Source: Calocera cornea HHB12733
Taxonomy: Eukaryota > Basidiomycota > Dacrymycetes > Dacrymycetales > Dacrymycetaceae
Length of the DNA stretch: 64,000 nt
Reading direction: 5' to 3'
NCBI GenBank assembly: GCA_001632435.1
Contig: KV423929.1
Coordinates: 62,001-126,000 of the forward strand
Shown here: positions 54,466-64,000 of the stretch, piece after piece
How positions within the stretch are numbered: position 1 is the stretch's first letter
How the letters are laid out: each line of letters begins with the position of its first letter
Translations under genes and position numbers: made by a program
The notes under the pieces: generated by a model
What the model saw: the letters and a program-made list of their open reading frames with translations, nothing else
Databases searched by the model: none
Told to the model about the DNA's origin: nothing

Positions 54466-55415
54466 ATGCACTCCTCCGAGCACGAGATCCCCTTTCCCCA
54501 CCATCCGGAATGGCACATCTCCGGCACGCTTGACCGGAAGGATCCTGGCTCGCCCACCGCCGGTCGGCCAATCGCCCTGGTCCGTCCGTCTCCTACCCAC
54601 TCCTTCCCCGCTCCCCAGCCGGCTGACCACAATACCCATGTGTGCTGTAGATCCTGCACGGCTCCCTCGGGCACAGGGACTACCTGTACCAGCGCACGCT
54701 CTCCCCCCTCCTCCCACTCGACACCTTCCGGTTCGACTTCCGGTCGAACGGGCGCTCGCCCGGCCCGAGCTGGCAGTACGCCGGCTTCCTGGCCGACGTG
54801 GAGGACGTGCGCGCGGTGGCGGAGTACCTGCGCGGGATGGGGTACCGGGTTGTGCTCGTCGTGGGGCACTCGAGGGGGAGCGTGGTGGGGATGCGCTGGG
54901 CGTGCGAGGACGCGCGGGCGCGGCGGGAGCGCGGGCTGGACGCCGAGGTGCGCGGGTTCGCCAACATCAGTGGGCGGTGGAGGATGGGCAAGATCTACGG
55001 TGCGTGCCCTCGCCCTCGCCCTCACCTTCGGTCCAGACGCCCTAACAGACAGTGAGCAGACATCACCAGGCATATGCTCCCCGACTTCCGCAGCAAGGGG
55101 CACTACGACTGGCACGTGCGCGTTGCGCGCCAGCCCGTGGTCGCGCGCGTCCACCCGGGGGACATAGACGCCTTCGCCGGCTACGACACGAGCATCGTCG
55201 AGCGCGAGTTTCCGATGGACGTGCATGTGCTCACGGTGCATGGGATGCGGGACCAGATCGTGCCTACTTTCGATGGGGTCATGTACGCGCGGATGTTTGA
55301 GCGCAGGAGGGAGAGCGGCGGGACGGGCAGGAGCACGATGCATCTCGTGGAGGAGAGCGATCATAATTATACGGGCGTGCGTGCGTTCCTTGCGGGCCGT
55401 GCGGTGGTGTACTGA
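54466..55415 (+). CDS. Alpha/beta hydrolase (serine esterase/lipase-like), in-frame stop near the C-terminus
   Basis: Start ATG 54466 (MHSSEHEIPFPHHPEWHISG). An intron of about 75 bp ending TGCTGTAG joins to ILHGSLGHRDYLYQRTLSPL, the oxyanion-hole strand HGSLGH. The nucleophile elbow is VVGHSRGSVVGM (Ser in GHSRG). A second intron (about 55001-55060) separates WRMGKIY from ITRHMLPDFRSKGHYD. The acid is probably Asp in VHGMRDQIVP and the base His in EESDHNYTG. Translation stops at TGA 55413-55415, after RAVVY. The same frame then stays open for 50 codons (VMGQHFQEVNETIARWWRTV ...) to TAG 55566-55568 and looks like the expected C-terminal helix. The triad precedes the stop, so activity may be retained. 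Substrate unknown. Confidence 0.8.
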
Positions 55416-55720
55416 GTCATGGGGCAGCATTTCCAAGAGGTAAACGAGACCATCGCCCGGTGGTGGAGGACGGTGGAGGACGGGACGGTACCAGGCGGGT
55501 GGGCGCCTGCCTGGCCCGCGCCGTCCAGCGAAACCCAAGCGCACGACGAGGGAAGGAGCAAGCTCTAGGATTCGCAGTACCTTCTGCATTAGATCTAGAG
55601 CACATGTGTAGTAGTGTACAGTGGACGGAAGGATCCCAGAGAGGAGCAGCCAGCATGGCAGGACGCGACAAGAGAAAGGCAGAGCGGTGGACAGTGGGAG
55701 GTGCAAGGGGGGGAGGGCCG

Positions 55721-56315
55721 TCACTGCGGCACGGCCGGGTCGACATACGCGTGCCCGCACTGCAAGCACACGTAGAATAGAGTCATCCGCGTCTCCTTCC
55801 GCTTGCCCTGGTCCTGGAAGGTCACCGCCCTGCGCCCGGGATATCAGCATGGATGTAGGGACGATGGGGGAGGGGAGGGGGAGCGCACCCGTCATGATGG
55901 CAGTTCGGGCACTGGGACTCGCTGTCCCGCGGGAGGGTGATGTCCTTGTTCACGTCCTCGGTCACGCCCGGCTGTTCCCTGCCCAACGCATCAGCGACCG
56001 TCCAGGCGTCTACCATCCCGGGCGGAGCAGGAGGAGGATGCGGAGAGGGGAGAGGGGAGAGGGACGCACTTGGTCACGGTGAACAGGTCGTTCTTGTACA
56101 CGCACGGGTCCGTGGCCTGGTACTCGAAGTCGCAGTTCCTGCAGGCGTACATGAGCACGTTGTGCTGCTCGTCCGCACGCGGGTACAGCAGGTTGTTGCT
56201 ATTGATACCCAGAGCAGCACGTCAGCGCACCATCACCCAGCAGCATGGAAGGAAAGGAAAGGGAAGGGAAGGGAAGAGCGTACCACTCGGTGCAGAAGGC
56301 GATCGAGTCGGACAT
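55721..56315 (-). CDS. RPB9: DNA-directed RNA polymerase II subunit RPB9
   Basis: Four exons on the minus strand. The first is MSDSIAFCTE from ATG 56313-56315, then CNNLLYPRADEQHNVLMYAC, RNCDFEYQATDPCVYKNDLF, then AWTVADALGREQPGVTEDVN, KDITLPRDSESQCPNCHHDG, and finally AVTFQDQGKRKETRMTLFYV, CLQCGHAYVDPAVPQ, stop 55721-55723. The two zinc ribbons are complete: FCTEC and CRNC in the N-terminal ribbon, CPNC and CLQC in the C-terminal one. Length and the DITLPR and FYVCLQCGH blocks match RPB9, which contributes to start-site choice and transcriptional fidelity in Pol II. The nearest alternatives, RPA12 and RPC11, have C-ribbon catalytic motifs (RSADE-type) not seen here. Confidence 0.9.
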
Positions 56316-57687
56316 GCTTGCACAGTACAGTACGACGGTACGGTCTGAAGCAAGAGAGTGCGGCGGTGGCGAGCTCAGGCGCTGAGCAAGATGAAGGAAC
56401 TTGAAAGAGTCAAGCCCGGTGGGTGGCGGTGCAAGGGTTCTCGATCGTTCGCCGACCACGCGCGCCCGGCTCCGTTCCTCGTCCTCCCGGCCTGTCCTCG
56501 GTCACCACCTGTCAAAACGGGCTCCGTTGTTTATGGTTGGTCCTTGTTTCGACTTGCAGTTCCGTCTGTGACCTTATTGCTCAGCAAGTCCGATGTTGAA
56601 GCATCGACTTGATGATTTTAGGGGCATAGTCACTGGAATCTCGATGAGGCGTACAGTAAGCACGGTCATCATCTGCCCGAATCTGCCCTTGCGTGAGAGT
56701 AAGACGTATCATCGTCGATCAGCATGAGGGGCGTTGCACATCTTGCGAATATTCCAACGGCGGATCCTGAGTGCCGGACGTGCTGCAAGAAGCGACGAGC
56801 AGAGGAGGACGGGTTTCCTTTGCGCTGGGTTCAACAAGTCATGTACCGCATAAGTCCAGTCCAAACTGTTGCCTTCTGTGGAACTTGTTGGAACCGCCAG
56901 ACGCAAAGCCGCTTCCATTGATGCGCACTGTAACGTTAGCTCATTCGCACTCCGCTTCATGCGCGTCTTGTACAGTACGTGGTGGGCAATAGATATCCCC
57001 TCGGCGACTTCCCCTCACCCCCTCATCCCGTGGCCCATCATTAGCTTATTATCTTCCTTTCCTGCTTGCTTCTGAGGGGTCACATCCTGTACAGTGAACC
57101 AACGGCACGAGCCTTATCGCACCGCCTCGTCGCCCTTCCCCGTAGCCACCGATACCCTGAGGAGTCATCGGCTATCCGCTCGCGCTTCCGGAGGTCTTGC
57201 ATATATTATTGATCACGGTGTTCTTGACGCGCCCAAAATAGCGCTTCCTTGTGGGCTTGCATGACGCCGCTCGTCGGGCCATGCGGCGCTCGGCGGCTGC
57301 CACGCTGCCGACGGGACGGGGAAACGTTGGCCGGTGATGGTGGGCTGGAGCTGTGCGCTCGAGCACACGGCACACGGCGCACGCGTCCACTTTCGCCCGG
57401 GCCGTATCAGACTTGCCCACGCAGCACGGGAAGAGGCGGAGTGGAGAGAACTGCGCGCAAGATCAGACATCGCGCGTTGGCCGACCTTTGGTGCTTTGGT
57501 TGCTGCTGGCTCGCACGTCTGTGAGCACGCTATACGCCGCCTGCACTCTTGATAGAGACCATCGACTGGCGCGTCGTGGACCTGCTGCGCGACATCCGCC
57601 AGCACGCTCTTATACCCGCCTCACCCAACAGCACTCTCTGCTGAGCCACCCGCCAGGCACTCACAACGCACCCCAGCACAAATAGTA
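56316..57687. other. Divergent intergenic region between RPB9 and an ABCC gene
   Basis: About 1.4 kb. Promoters of both genes are expected here. Short overlapping frames only; no repeat or RNA gene recognised. Confidence 0.45.
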
Positions 57688-60600
57688 ATGTCCGCACTCG
57701 ACACCCTCGAGCGCATCGTCGCCCGCGTGTCCCAGTCGGCCATCCCCCCGCCCGACCGCCCCTGCTCGGCCAGCGCGATCTGGCTCGACCCGCGCCTCCT
57801 CCCGGCCTACGCCTCCGCCCTCTCCCTCCTCATCCTCCTCCTCACAACCCTCTCCCGCCCGAGCCTCAAGCCACCCGCCCCGCCCCTCTCCCCAGCACCA
57901 GATGAGGGACTCAGAAAGCGCACAGCGACGTTCGTCAAGGCCCGCGGGGGCTGGGTCGTATATGCGTTCAACGTCACCCGGGTGCTCGGGGCCGCCGCGC
58001 TCGTCGGGCTGTCGATTGCGGCCGTGGTGCTGAGCAGTGGGCAGAGGGAGGAGGTGGTCAAAGGGCAGGCGGCGGCGCAGATCCCCGTCGGGGGCGGGCA
58101 GCGGTGGGACTGGATGTGGGACTGCACCGGCCGCGCAGAGGTCGCCGTGCTCGTTGGCTACGTGCGTCCCCTTCTCCCCTCACTCGGGTTGCCCCGCTGA
58201 CAGCGTACAGACCTACGGCACCCTCCTCTCCATCCTCGCCGTGACGCTCACGGGGCCCTCGCGCGCCGCCTGCTCCCTGCACGCCGCCTGGCTCCTCTTC
58301 CTCCAGTTTCTCGTCTTCTTCTGGCGCAACGTCCTCCCCCTCACGACCTTCACGGGTGCCCCGGCGGACGGGACGCTCCCCTGGCTTCTCTGGACACGCG
58401 GCTCCTTCGCCGCCCTCGTGGGCTTCGCGCTCCCCGCGCTCGTGCCCCGCCTATACGTCCCGCTCGATCCTGCCAACCCGGCGCCCCACCCGGCCCCAGA
58501 GCAGACAGCCTCAATCTTCAGCTTCATGTTCTTCCTCTTCCTCGAGCCGATCGTCTTCGCCGCCTGGCGCGTCCCGCAACTGCCGTACGAGCGCCTCCCG
58601 CCCCTGCCCGACACAGACTGGAGCGACAACCTGCGCGACCGGGCGATGGACGCGCTCGACCCTCTGCGGCGGCGCGACGCCGGCAAGCCCGCGCGGCACC
58701 TCTTCTGGGGGCTCATGTCCGTCTTCCGCTACGAGTACGCGGCGATGGCCGGCTACCTCGTCATGGAGGTCCTGTGCCGGTTCCTCGGCCCGATAGGCAT
58801 CAACCGCCTGCTGACGTACATGGAGAAGGGCGGCGAGGGCGCGAGCGTGAGACCATGGGTGTGGATAATGTTCATGTTCCTCGCGCCGACGCTCAACACC
58901 CTCGCGTTCAACCTGTACATCTTCACCAGCACCCGGATGACCGTCCAGGCAGAGAGCATCCTCACCCAGGTCATATTCGAGCACGCGCTGAGGGTCAGGC
59001 TGACCGACGATACGGCCATCTCGGCTTCGCCCTCGCCGACGCCGGGGACGAGCACCCCGCGCGTGGCGGAGGGAGACGCCTCGGCGCATGCGCAGAGTGC
59101 GTCGGGCACGGAGACGGCCACGCTCGTCGAGGGGGAGTCGAACGGCGAGGGGAGCCCCACTCCCGCCCCCTCCACCTCCGCGCCCGCGGCCGCGGCCGCT
59201 CCCGCCAGCACGAACGGCGACAAAGGCAAGGCCAAGCGCGCCGCTGCTCTCGCCGGCAGCACCGGCGCGCCGAGCAAAGCGACGCACCTGTCGGGCAAGA
59301 TCAACAACATGTTCGGCACGGATATCGGGAACATGATCGACGGGCGGGACTTCCTGTTCCTCATCATCGACTGCCCGCTCGAGGTCCTCCTCTGCATGTG
59401 GTTCCTCTGGGTCATCCTCTCCTGGGCCGCCGTCGTCGGCATGCTCTTCATCCTCGTCACCCTCCCGATCCCGGGGCTGATCGCGAGCAAGATCCAGGAC
59501 GCGCAGAGGAAGATGATGCAGAAGACGGACCTGCGCGTGCAGGCTATCACGGAGTGTACGTCCTTTACACACGCGCACATGCACACATGTGCTATGTGCT
59601 ATGTGCTGCAGAGATATGGGATACGGGTGCTGACGCGACGGTTTGATTGCGATTGTAGCGCTTGGCATCATTCGCATGATCAAGATGTTCGGGTGGGAGC
59701 CGCTCGTCGAGCGCCAGGTGGGCGAGGTCAGGAACGAGGAGCTGCACTATATCAGACTGCGCAAGATCCTCGGCATGCTCAACAATATCATTTCGTACGT
59801 TGCTGCGTTGTATTGTTGTTGCATTGTTTCTGAAGGACGTGCAGGGGGATGCTCCCGCTCATCACGATGATTATCACTTATGCGTTCTACGTGAGTGCAG
59901 TTGAAAATGTCTCTCAGGAATCCAGAAGCTGACACCGACGCAGACGCTCGTTCTGAAGCGAGAGCTGGATGGTACGTCGGCGTACTGCACGTCGGCGCTA
60001 CGACTAACCCGTGCATCAAGCGGCCCGTGTGTTCTCCAGCGTGCCTGTCTTCGACACTCTCCGGCAAGACATGGGCGGTGTCATCGCGATGCTGACAAAC
60101 ATTATCAAATGTAAGAGTGCCCCATCTCGCAGCGGAGCACCCTTCTAACTCTGTGCCAGCCAAGGTGTCCCTCGACCGCGTTAACGACTTCATGCGCTCC
60201 GTGAGCCCTCTTTGCTTTTCACTCGATGTAGGTCTGACGGCGGACCAGAGCCGTCTCCTCGACAGGTTCCGCCGGACTCCGGTGGAGAGTGCGATTCTAG
60301 CGGCTCCCGTCGCGGAGAGCGACATCGTTGGATTCCACAACGCCACCTTCACCTGGTCCGATCCTGCCGACGGCGCGCTCCAGCCTGGCCAGCGCAACTT
60401 CCGCCTGCACCTCGACGACGTGATCTTCAAGACCGGCCAGGTGAACGTCATCGTCGGGTGCGTTTTCTTTCTCGCGTGGCCGTGCGCGGATATTGATCGA
60501 CGGGCAGGCCGACTGGATGTGGAAAGACGTCCATCTTGATGGCGCTGCTCGGAGAGATGCACTTCGAGGCGCAGGGCGTTGACTCGTGGTTCAGTTTGCC

Positions 60601-63600
60601 GCGTAGGGGCGGCGTGGCGTACGCAGCGCAAGAGTCTTGGGTCCAGAATGATACCATTAAGGTAACCCTATCGTGTAGTTCGTCCTCACTGCCCGACTTA
60701 CGCTGTGCAGAACAACGTTCTCTTCGGCAGCCCGTATGAAGAAGCGCGCTATAAGAAAGGCATGTGTTGTTCTGATGTTTGATGACTTGTGGCTTACACT
60801 CGGCTTTCAGTGCTCCATCAATGTGGCCTCGAGCCTGATCTGGCCATGTTCAACGCGGGAGATGATACTGAAGTAGGTCCTTCATGATGGATCAGGAGTA
60901 ATCTTCTCATGAAGACCTATAGGTTGGCGAACGCGGTCTCACCCTGTCTGGTGGTCAGAAGGTGAGAACATGTCGGATGGCCATCCTGAACTGTATCTGA
61001 TCACATGCATCAGGCACGTATAACCCTTGCCCGCGCCGTCTACTCTCCAGCACAGGTCCTTCTCCTGGACGACATCGTCTCCGCCTTGGACGTGCACACG
61101 GCTCGATGGGTCGTCCAGAAATGCCTGCAGGGAGATCTTATCAAGGGCCGGACTGTACTCCTAGTGGTACGTATCATCTCTGACTTTGGGCTGAATCAGA
61201 TATGGTATTGATCCCGGTGCATCAGACTCATGCCGTTGCCCTCATCGCGCCAATCGCTACCAACGTCATTTCCCTCAGTGCGCATGGGCGCATCATCAGC
61301 CAAGGACCTTTGGACAAGACCCTAACGGTGGACCCCACGCTAAGAGCAGAGCTCAAGGAGAGCGAACAGACGCTCGACGTCGTTGAGGATCTTCCCGGCG
61401 ATGAGCCAAAGCCCGCCGAAGACAAGAGCGCGGAAGGCAAGCTCGTGGTGAAAGAGGAGATGGCGGAGGGAAGGATCAAGTGGGCATCAAGTAAGGAGCT
61501 TAGTGGACCTCTTCGATCTCCTGCTGACAATCCTCAGTTAAACTCTTCACCGATGCGTTCGGCGGTTCGTGGTATTGGATACTGCTGGGACTCGGTCAGA
61601 TCCTCGGGTTGGGTCTTGATATCGGGTGAGATAGCTCGATCACCGCTTCTCGGCCCGCAAGCTGATAGTCGTAGGGGTACGTGGTGGCTTGGTTACTGGG
61701 CACAGGCATATGAGAAGAAGCCAGACGGCGGCGTAAACGTGGTTTAGTGCGTACAAGCTACAGTCAAGACATCTGTCCCTCCAACTAATGACCCATTGTA
61801 GCTATCTCTTCGTCTTCATGGGCATTGTCACCCTGCAAGAAGCCATGTGGTTCATCCTACAACTAGTTCACGCGCTCGTTAGCATTCGGGCATGTCGGAA
61901 GATTCACGATGCACTCTGTGAGAGTGTCCTTGGATCCACGCTTCGCTGGATCGACAGCACGCCAGTCGGTCGGATTGTGTCTAGATTTACACAAGTAAGG
62001 AGATGTTACCGTGATTGGGCCGTTGCTAATATTGTCCAACAGGATATTCGAGAGATTGACGGGCCGCTCACCGGTCTCGCCCAAATCATAACGCAGATGA
62101 CTGGTGTGTCAAATCATGTAAACCTCCTTGATTCGTATGCTGACGTGCAGCAGTCTCTCTGGTTATGAAATTCGTCGTCATTATTGTCATTTCTCCCATC
62201 TTCAGCATTCCCGGCGCATTCATTCTGATTGTTGGGTTGGCGCTCGGACAAGTCTACATTGCTGCACAGATGTGCGTGAAGGTGAGCGAAGCGATGAGAG
62301 TAGCGAGCCTATGCTAACCCGGCTTTCCTCAGCGTCTACGATCCAACTGGCGGTCACCTCTGTACAACCACCTCAACGCTGCCGTGACGGGACTGAGTGA
62401 GTTCAAGCTTGTGCTGCCGCTGTCAATCCGTCTGAAACGGGAAATTAGTTTCGGTACGGGCTTATGGGGCCGAAGACTCCTTCAAGGTCGAGCTACGCAA
62501 ACGTGCCGATGCTTATTCCCGCCCTTCGCGAACCTTCTACAATCTGAATAGGTGAGTGAACCAACTATTTGATGAGTATTTGTGGCTCATTTGTCGTCCA
62601 GATGGATCACTACCCGAGCCGATCTGCTTGGTGCGGGGTTCTCTTCTGGACTTGCCGCATATCTAGTGTATGTAAAAAACAGTATTGGAGCAAGCACGAC
62701 TGGAGTACGTCCTTAATCTTGCATCTATTGGAGGGATACTGACTTGGCGCCCTAGTTCAGTGTATGCGTTTTCATGCTATCCGGGAAGCTAACGCCTGAC
62801 CTATCATTAGCTTACCATGGCGATCGGGTTCTCGTCGATGATTCTCTATTGGGTCAGGGTCTCAAATATGGTGGAGATCTCCGCCAACAGGTTTGTACTT
62901 CGGATCTCAGCTCGGCATGTCCCACTGACCAACTCCATTCAGCCTTGAACGTATACGTGATTACCTTGTAATTGATCATGAACCCACGCCCACTGAGAAA
63001 GGAAAGCCTCCCGCCTATTGGCCCGCTTCGGGCAACCTCAAGGTGGAGAACTTGTCTGCCAAGTGAGTCGCAGTATAGTTATGCTGTCGACCATTCACTG
63101 ATCTGTTTTTAAGATATTCCAAGGATGGCCCGCTTGTCTTGGAGAATATCACGTTTGACATCAAGTCCGGTGAACGAGTTGGTATCGGTATGTAAGCCGT
63201 GCATCTGCCCTTAACACTATCTTACTGCCAGCAGTGGGACGAACAGGCAGCGGGAAGAGCTCTCTAGCGTTGTCTCTGTTGCGCCTGATCCCGACCGAGG
63301 GCAAGGTCTATTTCGATGGTCGGTTGACCAGCGACTTGAATTTGGATGCCCTTCGCCAGAATATTGCCATTATTCCTCAAGAACCAACATTGATCTCTGG
63401 AACGCTACGATTCAATCTCGACCCTCTCTCCGAGCACGACGATGCGAGTATCTACGATGCTCTTCGGGCTACGGGCCTGATAACAGACACCGGTGCAGCC
63501 GATGGGACGAATCTCGGACTAGACAGCACTGTTGCGAATGCTGGCAGCAACTTCTCAGTTGGTCAGCGACAATTGATTGCTCTTGCGCGCGCAATTCTGC

Positions 63601-63956
63601 GTGGTACGCGTGTTCTCATCCTGGATGAAGCAACCGCCTCTGTGGATGCCGACACAGACTCGACCATTCAGACTTCGATACGGGTCGAGCTGCGCAATGC
63701 TACTCTCATCACCATCGCTCATCGTTTGCTCACGATCATGGATTACGACAAAATCATGGGTGAGTTCTCCCAGAGAATGGTTGTTGACTTATTCTGACGT
63801 CGTGCGATCCCAGTGCTCGACGCGGGAAAACTTGTTGAGTTTGACACACCGTTGGCACTGCTTCAGAACGAGAAAAGCTATTTCCGTTCACTGGTAGATG
63901 AGAGTGGTGATAAGGAGAATTTGGTTAGTATCGCCGAGAAGGGGCGCGTAGTGTAG
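57688..63956 (+). CDS. ABCC-type (MRP) ABC transporter, complete
   Basis: Start ATG 57688 ([20 protein letters not shown]), stop TAG 63954-63956. The N-terminal helices (57688-58190) are followed by TMD1 (about 58208-59800; [13 protein letters not shown] at about 58790). A Ser/Ala/Pro-rich insertion with Gly/Glu lies at about 59020-59270. NBD1 (about 60270-61165): the Walker A PTGCGKTS is assembled across an intron near 60510, the signature is LSGGQK and Walker B is [12 protein letters not shown], again with Asp at the Glu position. TMD2 lies at about 61540-62960. NBD2 (about 63000-63950) has [18 protein letters not shown] and [12 protein letters not shown]. Domain order and intron positions parallel the other two ABCC genes, indicating duplication. 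Exons are GC-rich with C/G-ending codons, more so than its paralogues. Substrate unknown. Confidence 0.9.
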
Positions 63957-64000
63957 AGTGACGTGTCGCGGAGGGAGCCATGAGATCCCCTACTGGATAA

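Noticed and set aside
58511..59683. 390-codon open frame antisense to the ABCC gene
   Set aside because: Shadow of GC-rich coding sequence. The translation is Arg/Glu/Asp/His-rich low complexity, while the plus strand encodes a clear transporter.
1..64000. CRISPR array, bacterial operons, ribosome-binding sites
   Set aside because: The window is eukaryotic with spliced genes. The repeat arrays found are coding tandem repeats or dispersed motifs without spacer structure.

Overview
The window looks like nuclear DNA of a filamentous basidiomycete, most likely an Agaricomycete. Genes are split by many short GT..AG introns of about 45-110 bp with CTRAY-type branch sites. The gene families point the same way: four DUF6533 multi-pass membrane proteins, three full-size ABCC transporters, a Plavaka-type transposase and several low-complexity fungal proteins. 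No rRNA, tRNA or CRISPR array was recognised. Species was not determined.

Layout. 1-5149 (-): an ABCC transporter cut by the left edge. 6047-9964 (+): an importin-7/8 (Nmd5/Sxm1) type karyopherin. 10282-11850 (-): a two-TM protein with a glycosylation-rich loop. 12545-25891: a cluster of four DUF6533 genes on the minus strand. Two of them are divergently paired with Gly/Pro/Asn-rich repeat proteins on the plus strand. An intact Mutator-like element (15161-17062, 10-bp target duplication) sits inside an intron of the second DUF6533 gene. 26093-29291: a complete two-gene PIF/Harbinger element with 19-bp terminal inverted repeats. 29928-30885: a methyltransferase pseudogene. 31245-37661 (-): a complete second ABCC transporter. 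38225-39582 (-): an acidic tail-anchored-type protein. 39973-48626: four genes, one of them a Plavaka (CMC-superfamily) transposase, that share a dispersed 16-bp motif. 49475-51846 (-): two intact methyltransferase paralogues. 52779-53504 (-): an unknown protein. 54466-55415 (+): an alpha/beta hydrolase with a suspicious in-frame stop. 55721-56315 (-): RNA polymerase subunit RPB9. 57688-63956 (+): a third, complete ABCC transporter.

Housekeeping functions (nuclear import, transcription) are interspersed with paralogous transporters and methyltransferases and with an accessory block of about 36 kb dominated by lineage-specific families and mobile elements. The most unusual signals are short motifs tied to mobile-element genes. 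In the Plavaka neighbourhood TCACCACCATAACCCC recurs nine times: in introns in sense orientation, and in the 3' flanks of two genes as the reverse complement. A different 20-mer shows the same intron plus 3'-flank arrangement in the neighbouring gene at 38225-39582. The Harbinger element is saturated with the octamer TGCTGGTC/GACCAGCA. The Mutator-like element carries three copies of a 13-mer at each end. All boundaries were read by eye, so exon boundaries are approximate unless given explicitly.
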